In this document: positions 11,801-22,121 of the stretch, piece after piece | Numbering within the stretch: the first letter of the stretch is position 1 | Layout of the letters: the number at the start of each line of letters is the position of its first letter | Source of the DNA: Sympetrum striolatum | Taxonomy: Eukaryota; Arthropoda; Insecta; Odonata; Libellulidae | DNA: 64,000 bases | Direction: 5' to 3' | Assembly (NCBI GenBank): GCA_947579665.1 | Contig: OX388350.1 | Coordinates: 34,753,393-34,817,392 of the forward strand | Notes under the pieces: generated by a model | Databases searched by the model: none | What the model was told of the DNA's origin: nothing | What the model saw: only the letters and a program-made list of their open reading frames with translations | Program-made: the position numbers and the translations under genes

Positions 11801-14800
11801 TGAATAAAGAGCTTGTTTTTCATGTCTGCCATCAGACATTTCACTAGAGTACTTCATTAATTAACCATTACGTTGCACTTGTGACACTCTTATTGTAAAA
11901 TGGAAATCCAGAAGTATAAAGGATCACTTAAATAGAGGCAATCCTCTTCGATAAAACATTTTCAGCACTTAAATATCACTGATCCAGAACGAACCATTTC
12001 ACACACGACCTCAACGAAACCACGAGGCTTATACTTGGCTTTTACCGCGCTTTTGGTCATACGATCGTCTTCTTCCGAAAAGTGAATTACGTAAAGGCGT
12101 TCCAAGAACCATGAGTAATGTTAGGTGACTGAATGTTCTCGTGCTGTATTCACAATGGCGGTCATTATATAGCTCTAAAATTGCTTGAAACGAATTCTTT
12201 TGGATATACATGAGTATTTAAGAACTTCCGAGAGATAAGTTCACCTTTGAAGTATTCGAAGAGGAAGTTTCTTTGGAGTGTAAAGAAGGGCATACATCTT
12301 CTAATTCCTTCCAAAGGTTTGGACTGTGTATGAGGTAGGAAATTGCATTATAAGTTTAAGGTGTGTCTTCTGTATGCAGTAATAGTTTAAGCTACTATAA
12401 TAGCGAGACGAAATGTTATGGTCTACTGTAATCGATAGTTTATTCATAAGGTGGGTAGAAATGTAGAATAAGGAAGTAATCTTTTTTCTGGATGTATAAG
12501 CATAGAGTGAAAGAAAGGATTTCAAGTGGGAAAACCCAAAGGGTATGATTTTTGGGTAGTAGACTCCTGCTTAATGCAATTCTAGTCATAAAAATATTTC
12601 ATTTTAGGTTGTAAAGACGAGCATTTGCTGCCAAAGTAGTCTGCTTAAATTTCATGACGATGAATCCTTCATCAAAATTGTAATTAAAAATATGAAACTC
12701 ATCGAGTGGAATTTATTCATTGTGGAACGTAATCTACTCTTGTTGTTTCGTTGAAGATGCTTTGGTGAATACCGATTAGAAAGTTTGACAAATGTCATAC
12801 GTTCTGAAATGAAGGCCATTTGTGGATGAGCGAGAGAGAAGTCGTTCGAACTATTTAGTACGACGAAGGCAAGTGATTCATATTCTTCTACGAAATCGAT
12901 ATCATCAAAATTCCTAGAGGGGTTGACCATTTTTAAATCAAAGAAGGTATTAAGATAAGATATCATGAATATTGAAATGTAAATCAATGAAGTGGGACGA
13001 TGCGCTAATCGCATTCTTTTGTTAGTGGATGATGACGAGTTACTAATTGTGATAAATAGTCTACGATATTACCTTATATATTTACACGGATTAAAGTTTC
13101 TTTAAGTAATTGCCATAAATAATAAAAAATAACTACAAAATATGTTCCATTCAGTTAACTTTCCGATATGTTGTGAAATTGCTCCGTGGCAGCCATTGAA
13201 CTCGTTTTATCCAAACAAATGCTACTAATAAAAAAATTATATTCTGAAAACTTTTGAAATAAAATTCAGATGATTCCTCATCAAATTAATTTCCAATTTA
13301 AGTAAAATTTGTATTTACGAATACAATTTACAGGCTACGTGGGTGGGGCGACGGACGTAGAATTCAAATTCGACCAATGAGGGTGCAGCGATATTGTTCA
13401 TATCTTACAGGGACGGTTATTTCCTCAGTCGTCGCTGAGATTTCTTCTGTTGAAGACCTAATGTAAATTGTTTAGGAGAAAACCGTTACCGATTTGAATT
13501 TAACGTCTAGCAACTCCACGGAGGCAACCTGTTCGTCGTCACCACTCATAATTTCTGGTAAACGGTAAGTTGCATAAAATATCTTACTCAATATTTTTGC
13601 GATCTTGCTTTAAACAAATAAATGTTTTAAAAGAATAAGTTTCCCATGTTGAATTCTTCTCGTTGCGTATTATTAGTACATGTCATTCTCATAAATCTAG
13701 GTTGAGGTAGCTTATGGAGAGCAACTGATGTCTTCCATCGCATTCTTTCATACGATTTAGCCTAAGCTTATTTTACGAATGTTATTCGATTCAACCACCT
13801 CTACTCGTTCGACAAGAGCATGCGCTCGGCGAGCTGGATATCGACGTTCGTGTCAAGGATTCTTAATGTCATTCGACAGTTAAAAGTTATTAATATCTTA
13901 TATTAGAATATTTAAGCAAGTGCAATGATATATTTATTATTGTTGTTAGTGGCTGACATTGATTACTGTAATTAATGATGGTGTATAACGTGTATCGCCA
14001 CTAAACGAACTAGATTAGTTTCGTATTGCTTTAAATCGAAGGCAAGCAAATACCTTTTGTTCGTTCATTCGCTTAGCAGTAAGTCAAATTCAGCATTAAT
14101 AACTAATAATAATTAAGATTCTAAGCTTGATTTAGATAGCTATTTTCTAATTCAGAAAATGAATTTAATGTTCTATCCCATATTTATCTTAGTCACCTAA
14201 ATGAAATTTTTTCAGTTTTTTTCTAGTAAGAGATTTTTTTTAAGCCGGGTATTACTGGACATAGTGGTAACGTTTACATGGTTTTGAAATAACGGTAATC
14301 GTCGTTTGAAAGTTACCGATAAAAGTTCATGCCTGACTTTGATCGTAATTTACGATTCCTTCCTGATTGAACTTAATTAAAACTTTATTGATTTGGTGTT
14401 TCTATCTTTTCAGATTTTGAGAAAGTGAATTTTTTTGACTTCGATGTTGAACTGGCGTAAGCGTCATTCACTTTTCCAAAGAAAGGAAAGTGAAAGGATT
14501 TTTGTCTGATGAGAACCGAGGACAGCGGTAGACAGGATCTTTAAATCAGGTAAGAAGAAGTTATATTCATATCATTCATCGTATTTTATTTGAAATATTT
14601 CCTCATTTTCTGGAATTTAGAAGTACTTAGCTTTAGCGTTGTTCCATAGAGGTAGATATTTTTAGCATCGTAAAATAATGGCGACATTCTAGAATGCAAG
14701 CTAAAATACTATCAACTCTAGTGATTGGTGGGAGCTCTACTGTAGACCGAGAATGACTTTAGCTTATTATTGTCATGAAACCGAAAGGACTTCATATGAT

Positions 14801-14830
14801 TATATAAAGTAACTTCTTCTTAAATAGGCC
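8850..14830. repeat. ~6 kb imperfect palindrome (giant inverted repeat)
   Basis: The left arm (about 8850-11380) aligns with the reverse complement of the right arm (about 12480-14830); coordinate sums of matching words stay near 23700-23880, placing the centre near 11920. Matching landmarks, outside to inside, include a shared 'attctagaat' word (8990s / 14690s), an AGGAAATATTTCAA word (9085 / 14600), 'gcgcatgctcttgtcg' (9823 / 13810s), a CTCAGCGACGACTGAGGAAA word (10398 / 13420s), ATTGGTCGAATTTGAATTC (10460s / 13360s), a CGATTAGCGCATCGTC word (10840 / 13010) and a near-identical 16-mer around 11025 / 12830. One stretch of 62 nt aligned by eye is about 75% identical; the block 10385-10495 is about 91%. 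The spacer of about 1.1 kb (11380-12480) shows no clear symmetry. Neither arm has a frame conserved in the other, so it is not an inverted pair of genes. It may be a long-inverted-repeat element, an old inverted duplication, or a hairpin-RNA locus. Confidence 0.85.
10885..10903. repeat. (TAA)n microsatellite
   Basis: About six TAA units, located in the left arm of the large palindrome at a point where the right arm has no such repeat, so it expanded after the arms separated. Confidence 0.85.
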
Positions 14831-15239
14831 AATATAGTGGTTTTCTGGAGTGGAATTGATAGTGATGTAGTGATTCTTACTCGAAAGCGTTATTTTTTAC
14901 GTATTCATTTAGTTTGAATGTGGAGTATTTAGGATTAGGGTAGTTAGGCCTCGGAATTGTTCCGAGCTTCTTTAATGTTAGTTATTTCAGACGATCAAAC
15001 ATAAATATTCTCGCAGAAAGATTTTACTCTTCTATGGATTAAATTGCAAATATTACGTCAGCATATGGCAACTCTAAAACGTTGTATTTTTTTGGAAAAT
15101 AGTGATAATATTTTAATCGGGAATGCTGTAGTTGAAGCCCATTTGTATTCACCTGCTGAAGCGATAATTTTCATTAATTAAAACGAATTATTTCGATTTA
15201 CAATAATAGTTAGAAAATCACTTAGAAATCAATCTTGTC

Positions 15240-15535
15240 TCCACAGTCCTTGGATTCTCTTCCTGTAAGTAGAACAAATCATAATTTATCCTTCTTATAT
15301 TCATTGCTAAACTCCCTTTCCGACCTTCCTCCCTTAGCTTCATTCCTCAATTATCGTGTTCCAAGCAGATCTACCCGTTTGAAATCTTTACTTCACTACA
15401 CTACTCCTAGACTTTCACTCATCAAGCACTCTTCTTTCTCTTATGAACTTAATTCATCCTTCTAGTGATCTTTTCTCCTTATCTAAAGGGAAACCTAAAC
15501 TTACCACACACCAAGATCCTTATAATATTACATCT
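15240..15535 (+). pseudogene. Non-LTR retrotransposon C-terminus, relic
   Basis: The frame 15235-15465 carries the pattern FLYSLLNSLSDLPPLASFLN followed by YRVPSRSTRLKSLL, which matches the C-terminal tail common to many non-LTR retrotransposon polyproteins (a conserved 'fLYkLLNg.id.p.Ll..infrvPsRsTR' layout, from general knowledge). It starts abruptly and the N-terminal part is missing. After codon ~75 the frame hits a stop, while the +1 frame continues with plausible tail sequence (NLIHPSSDLFSLSKGK) to about 15535, which indicates a frameshift. The reverse-transcriptase and endonuclease domains are absent. It is unrelated in sequence to the CR1-like copies elsewhere in this window. Confidence 0.55.
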
Positions 15536-18500
15536 ACCTTTTACGATTTTTTTAAATACTTTCTGTCACTTTTTGCTGTTTATGTTTGTTACCCTCCATA
15601 TGTTCATTCGTTATACTTCACTGTCAATTGGCATTGCTTTGCTGTGTGCGAGAATTTAATGAATAAATCCTAGAACTGTTTCTAAATGACCGGTTAGTAC
15701 ATTATTGTAAATTGATTACTGTAAACTCTCTGATATTGAAATTTTACTATTTCATTGCTCTTTACCTTATGTTTCAAAATAATATAATAACACTCGAGGG
15801 CTCTTCGCCATGAACATGTGTATCCATATTTAAATGGTTAATATATTCCACTTTACGTTTAGTGAATCCTTTACGATCAAACAAAAAACCTGTCAAAGTA
15901 AGTTAGTTCTTTGGACATCATATTTTCTTAATGCGATAAGAATCAGGATGTCTATGCCTAAAGGTAATTTTAGATGCCAGCGTACTATCATGTTCAGATA
16001 TATTAACACCGAATATTTATCAAAAATCTTAAATTTTGTTGAGCCATATTAATGTCAACAGTTATAATCATCATTCTTAGCTTAAAAAATCATCTCAGCT
16101 TAGATTTTCTGAAGAAAGTATAACGTTTTACTTGAAAAAAGAAATTATCGTTAAGTAAACCATTAGGTGAGAAGGATGTGAAAAGAGTGAATCTGAAGGG
16201 CCCAAGCGGCCTTCAAGCTTTCTGCCCTTTTATTCGATCTTTAAGAATAGCTTTCCATCACTTCATTACACTTGTGCGAAATTCATAGTATCTCGTTACT
16301 TCTTTTCATAATTATTTTGAGCTAGGTAAATGAGAAAACTCAACTTAGGCATGGAATGCTTTATCATATCACGAGAGCGGGAACTAATTTTTCTATAAGA
16401 AGTACTCCTAACTCATTTTCATCTCTATTCTCGTATTACTTCGAATTTAAAATGAATCCCACTCGAAACATGCATTGAAATTTAGTCAAGCATTATCAGA
16501 GTCTAGGTCACTTACCCTCGCTCCCAGTGTTGTTAGTGATGCGTTAAGTCGATTCTATACGACTTCATGATTTATTTATGTTTAGTTTACGCATATCGTG
16601 TTGCATATTAACTTGGATTTAAACACTCTCCATCTCCGTGTTTCGTTGCTCGATTTGTCGTATACGTTTTACAAAGAATTTGGTATAAGCCTAAGGCTTC
16701 ATGAATATGAAAGATACTAGGTGATTTTGCTCTCTTAAGTAAGAAATTCGGAAGCGTTTTATATGGGTAAATTCGAGTCGACATTGTAATTTATTTAATT
16801 TATTATGGAATCGTTTCAGTTAGAACAACATTAAAGAATTTAAATTTATGGTAATAAACTGTAGCATTTGTTAGCTAAAATTATATTTGTTAATATACCT
16901 TGTTCTTCAACATCATAAATCAACGCTTCACTTCACTACTTTACATACCTGGACTTCTAATCAAAGCAGTACTGTTTTCGGTATTTACCTTATCTATGGT
17001 TCATTTCGTCGCGTTTTGTAAAGATGCACTTTCGCCCTTCTATTACCTGCAAATTTCCGCAAGCAGAAGTTAAGGTGTTTACATAAATATAGAAATTTTG
17101 TTTTCCCTTTTTTAATTATTAATGAATTGCTATTCTTAAAAAAAGACAGGCTCAAGGTTTTAACTCCGTCATACCTGACATGACGTTCGTAAGACCTTCA
17201 AACAGTTCCGACACGTGTTTTTAAGGGCAAGATTGTCCCATTCTTAATTAATGGCGAAACGTTGGCATCAAAGATTTTCTGTTGTCTTATAGTTAGGTTA
17301 CCTTAGACCATAGGAGTAACATTATACTTTCGTATAATTTCTGATACACCATTTTCCCTATGTACAATCACGTTTTAGAACCCTAAAATAGTCACTTACA
17401 AATTAAATTCGTGCCAATGTTTTCACATGGATGTTTCAGTAAACAAGAAATAATTACCAAGATGTTTTGAAATAGTGGAAGGGGAAACCCGTTAGCGGAG
17501 TCATGGCTTCAGATAATGGGTTTATTTCAAGCTAGCAATCTTCCCATATGCATCTACTGAGCTAATTCATTATATTTTTCGAATGAATTGCACCATTGAC
17601 TTAGTTCCAGAGAAGGATTTGATTAAAGTGAATATTATAAGATTTTTCACAGCATAAACTTTTAACTCAGTTAAAATTTTACCTCCCAATGCTTAACTTC
17701 TAATATCTCTCGCATTATGACTTGTAATCAAGGGAAGCTTTAAACCGCGTCTTTAAATGAGGAAAAATTAAAATTTTAGCTAAGAGCATCCCTAACTTTG
17801 ATCCCAAGCTGATTATACTTTACTTTTAAAATTATAATATAATTAGGATCATCATTATTTACCTGTAATTGTAAATGAATTCAGCACATCTCACACCATA
17901 CTCCAAACTAACTTCGGTATCCAAATAAACTACGAAACCTTTAGTGTAATTTTTTTATTAATTTGTGAATTGCAAGGAGTTAGAATGATACTAGTGGTGA
18001 AAAAGTAGAAGAAAAACAATTCAATTGCGGCGTATTATCATGTGTATTTAATGTATGTACTTTAAAATAAAGTGCAAAATGTATGCAGGCGAAATGCATT
18101 CATAAGTCGCTTCCTAGCGTTTCAGCGATTTGATAGCTTTATATATTTCTAGAAACAGTTGCTATGATTTTTAATAGTTGTTAGTTTCGAAGGTCCAAAG
18201 CAGTCTAGAAAAAAAAAGAATAAAAGTAAATCTATTTGCACTGTACTAACTAAAGTGGAAATGTTACTCTAGATCAAGTCAGACACTACTGTATTCTGAA
18301 CGTGGACAATATGAGCATATGTATAACCTGAGTTACATAAGTTGCAAATAAATTTAATGCACTAAGCAGACTCATCACCAGGCTTTCATCGATGGCTTTC
18401 TATTCTGCAAAATGATATTGTTTATTCTCTTTATGTTAAATAAAACTTAAAAGATTATTTTAGCTTCTTTTAGGATACCTTCTTCTGGTCGATATATATC

Positions 18501-18929
18501 ATTTTGCTAAAAGATTAACTTCAGTTTGACTATTTGCACTAAAAAGTATGTTTAAATGATACTCTTTGGAACTCAAATATAACGTAATTTGCAATTAACT
18601 CAAAAACAAAAACCAGAATCAAATGGCTGCGTTATTATCTTTTATGTTTATTTTTATGAAGACCTTTGGTAGTTAATTATGAAGCAAGGCTTGTCTTTGC
18701 TGAAAACAGTTCCACTTTCACCCCCTTAGTGGGTGCCATTATGTTGGTCGGATTTCAAAGAAAACTAGTAGTTAGATCTAGATGATCGAATAATAACAAT
18801 CGTTAATGCAAAATTCCTAAACACTAGTGATGGTAAGTTAAAAACGCTACTAGCTAATAATTGGTTTGAGAGGAAAATAATTAACATATTAAGAGTATTA
18901 AATACTTGAGTTATACAAATATATTAATA
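15536..18929. other. AT-rich non-genic stretch
   Basis: No supported gene, RNA or terminal repeat. The first ~130 bp may be 3' UTR of the retrotransposon relic. An unrecognised 72-codon ATG frame lies at 15834-16052. Composition is otherwise uniform. Confidence 0.4.
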
Positions 18930-19425
18930 TAGCAATTCTTTAAGTAAAGGTTTCACTACTCATTATTGCATTTCTTTCTTTACAGGGGAGCTCATCATCA
19001 GTATCGTCTTTTTTAAGGGCCAATTTGTGAGTACTTCTTGTCCTCTCCTCCCAGTTTCATTACTAAAACATTATCACTGCCTCTTTATCATCAAATTCCT
19101 TTCATTCACTATAGATTTGTAAGATAGAGGCAATCCATCCACCTTTAAGAAATTCTTCAGATAATTCTTATTCCATTCTTCAATTCAGATGTCAACATAC
19201 TTTGCCAGTCAACGGACAGCAGATAGATTATCTTTTTAAATGCAATACTCACACCTATCCAGAATTACACAAAAACATGTTGCTATCTTTTCTATCAAGG
19301 AGATTTTTAACTTCGTACATATACTAAAAATGGTAACGTCCGAGGTCACCTCAATCAAAATATCTTGAATCGATTCGTTCTACAAATTTCCCTGTTCGTC
19401 TTCGCGGTATTACATAGGGTCTATG
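18930..19425 (-). repeat. Inverted copy of the repeat at 2190-2455 / 3585-3800
   Basis: Read on the minus strand from 19425 downward, the sequence follows 2190-2455 (sharing 'cgaatcgattcaagat', 'gaggtgacctcgg' and an 'acatgtt' block), and then, without the ~1.1 kb gap of the other copy, 3585-3800. Substitutions and small indels are frequent. Ends are not defined by a target duplication that I can see. Confidence 0.7.
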
Positions 19426-20801
19426 CATCAGGGAGGTCGCTTTACATTCATTATAAATTCTGAAAACGTACTTTCTATAAAAATATTTAGTTAATTTATT
19501 TTTATGTTAAACATCTGCACCACAAAAACTCCCATACCACGTACTGATTCATCCGAATAACTCTCAATAATTTATAGTAGCAATACTTTACAAAATGTAT
19601 TGCCTTTTGTGGTACCTTTTGTTATTTTTATACTAGATTTATCACCTATACACTTATAAATTTACCGTCAAGGAGAGTTGTTATCGTTCTATTTTAGTAC
19701 AAGGCAATTTATTTTGACTCTGACGAACTAAATTGCTTTGCTAATGTTGGGAACATTATTCTTCTACCGTTTATGAGAATGCAAGATTTCAAATAAGTTT
19801 TGCGAGAAATGGAATTACGGATGACAGATGAAAAACTGAAATAGACTAAAAGACCATGGCATTTCATTAAGAGTAACATAATGTAAATCAAAACAAGCCC
19901 GGTCATAATCGTGCTCTATGAGGCTCTCGTTTCCATGAGAACGTGAATCCTTTTGAGTGTAGTTGTGTCGCATAAAACTGTAAAGAAAGAAAATTTGGAA
20001 CACGGCTGTCAATGAATTAGAGGTTTGAAATCTCCAAAAGCCGTTTTTGTAGGCGCTTCGAATCTTACTTCCCGGTAGTTCTTGAAAGTAAGAAAGGAAT
20101 GCTGCACTTGATGGTACCCAAAACATTTTTCGGAGACAATTTCTTCCTCCTTAGGGGTCGTTTACGTAAAATATGTTGATGGTATACATTCCATCAAAAC
20201 TGTAATTCAATAGAAATCGTAGTAAAGCTCCCCTATTACTGTTAAACAGATATTCACCCCTGAACTATATGATTGAAGATGTACTGCTTAATTGTTTAAT
20301 TCTATAGTTTATTGCTTCCTCCGGAATATTTGCACATTTTCCGAATAATTGTACCAGAAATATTAGATATGCATATGAAGAATACATTAAAAGCCGTAAT
20401 ACTGTTCACCCGATTTACACGATGAAAATCAAAAGACAGAAAACATCAATAATAAGAAAAACAAGACAAATTTCCATGCAGCGAAGTCATTTTGACCACA
20501 AACGAGCTATATTTACTACAGTTTAACTTAATTTTTCTGTCAAATAAAGAATACCTATAAATTATAAGGATGCAATAATATCGATACAGAGATTTGTTAA
20601 ATATTTTTGCTAACTCTAGAAACTCCATTTAATGTTACATTACCTTAATATACCAAAAGAGACCCAGAAATCGCTGGTATCTCGTTCCCTGAGTCCTCTA
20701 AGCGCTCGGCCATCCGGTCTTGCGAAGTCCATTATTTCAGAGCCTCTCAATCTTATGCAGGTAGGACCAAGCCGTTCGATTTTTGTGAGGAGCGGCACAT
20801 A
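19426..20801. other. Non-genic stretch, GC rises towards the end
   Basis: Overlapping minus-strand frames of 65 and 103 codons (19709-20126) are unrecognised and overlap in different frames. The sequence from about 20650 to 20800 is more GC-rich than its surroundings and directly precedes the TA-flanked element at 20802; nothing in it is recognised. Confidence 0.35.
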
Positions 20802-21149
20802 CAGTTTATACTCGTGTACATTGTTTATGCTCTAAAAGCCCCCTTCAGCTTACACTCGAGTGAATGCCTAATTTACCTGTTCTCCTGTGTAAAAAGTTGC
20901 CCCTAGCTGGAAATCGGTTTATAAATTCCTCTATTCCTCGATTAACAATCCTTTGACAGTTTTCTTCTACTAACCTACTGATACCTCTCTTATTGAAATT
21001 TTATAGATATTTTTTTATTTTGAAATTTACCAGTAGCATTTCCAGCCCTAGTCTTTTTTATTCGAGTCAATTAGTTTTCTCAGTTTTTTTGTCATAAAAT
21101 TAGGTGCCTCGGCTTACATTCGGGTCGGCTTATATTCGAGTATGTACGG
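20802..21149 (-). mobile_element. TA-flanked MITE-like element, ~348 bp
   Basis: The right end, read on the minus strand, begins CCGTACATACTCGAATATAA and continues through words of the type AAGCCGACCCGAATGTAAGC. It is bordered by TA at 21150-21151. The left end, CAGTTTATACTCG preceded by TA at 20800-20801, looks like a decayed version of the same terminus. A second partial copy of the right end lies at about 21318-21350 plus 22007-22012, interrupted by another MITE. I recall very similar text in repeats of unrelated animals, including vertebrates, but cannot confirm the family. No transposase is present. Confidence 0.6.
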
Positions 21150-21317
21150 TACATTATTACTTTGGATCAAGAAAGGTTTATATGGTTTATGTAATAATAA
21201 AAACCGGCTTTATTTGAGCGAGATCGAGACTAAAGTCTCTTCTTCCATCTAACTTATGTAAGTATTCTAGAAGAGGAATATTCAGATAACAAAGGCGGAA
21301 GCACTTGTTTGAGAAAA

Positions 21318-22014
21318 TGGTTTATATTCGGGTCGGCTTGTTCTCGAATATACAGGGTATCCCAAAAAGTAGTGATAATCAGAAGCACAGGACTCCTTCT
21401 ATCAGACTCCTCTCCTGGGCTATCCTAACGGTTGGTTGGTTAAACTAATAGAACAGTACTCAGTTTGGATAATTAAACGCATTAATATCACCAATTTGAG
21501 TTACAATGAGGTGTCGACTCGTCCGTTAAAATTGAGAATCTTCGACTTACTAAATTTTAATCTAATTTTATGTATGTTAATGTGAAGATAGCTCAATGAA
21601 TTTTCGTTGGAAATAGCGAATGAATTGTGCAAGATTTTAAAGCAGCCACAAAAATTTTTTTAATGTTACTTTTTTTAATTGCCCTCAGAGGTTTTGACCA
21701 TATTCATGACGTCACAGTTTTTGAAATTTGAAGTTCAATGCTGACTGAATGGAAGCAGCTGAGGAAACAAAAGTGTTTTCCTCGGTTAAAGCAACTATTT
21801 AGTAATTCTAGAGAAAGAAATTAACTCTGTTTCTTAATTATATATTTTGCCATTACGAAAAATTTCCTGAAAGTCACTTTTTTCAAAAAATATGAAAAAA
21901 ATTCGTAACTCGAAAACGAATGAAAAGAGAACCACTCAAAGTAGGGTGATTCGGATATCCCAGGAGGAGTTACCGATTATCACTACTTTTTGGGACACCC
22001 TGCATACGGTTTGT
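21318..22014 (-). mobile_element. Second copy of the 348-bp family's terminus, split by a MITE
   Basis: The words TTCGGGTCGGCTTGTTCTCG just before 21349 and CGGT just after 22006 together recreate the terminus seen at 21121-21149. The interruption is exactly the 654-bp element at 21351-22004 plus one copy of its TA target. How far this older copy extends to the left (within about 21152-21318) is not clear. Confidence 0.55.
21351..22004. mobile_element. 654-bp mariner/Tc1-type MITE with 30-bp TIRs
   Basis: The terminal inverted repeats 21351-21380 and 21975-22004 match at 28 of 30 positions (TACAGGGTATCCCAAAAAGT against TGCAGGGTGTCCCAAAAAGT, then an identical AGTGATAATC). TA dinucleotides at 21349-21350 and 22005-22006 are the target duplication expected for the IS630/Tc1/mariner group. 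The interior has no frame resembling a transposase. It is inserted in the terminus of an older repeat, whose sequence becomes continuous when the element and one TA are ignored. Confidence 0.9.
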
Positions 22015-22092
22015 AGATGTATTGATATAAAATCTGTCCACGAACTGCAGTAAAAACTTATGTAGACTGGATATTATATACCGCAGGCCGTA

Positions 22093-22121
22093 GATTCTCT
22101 CAAGGGTCCCTTGAGAGAATC
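22093..22121. repeat. Perfect 14-bp-arm hairpin, 1-nt centre
   Basis: GATTCTCTCAAGGG is followed, after a single T, by its exact reverse complement. No flanking direct repeat is evident. Same geometry as the hairpin at 39786-39814. Confidence 0.9.

Noticed and set aside
12652..13014. 120-codon minus-strand frame in the right arm of the palindrome
   Set aside because: The corresponding part of the left arm has no matching frame and differs by indels that would shift it, so the frame is not conserved between the arms.
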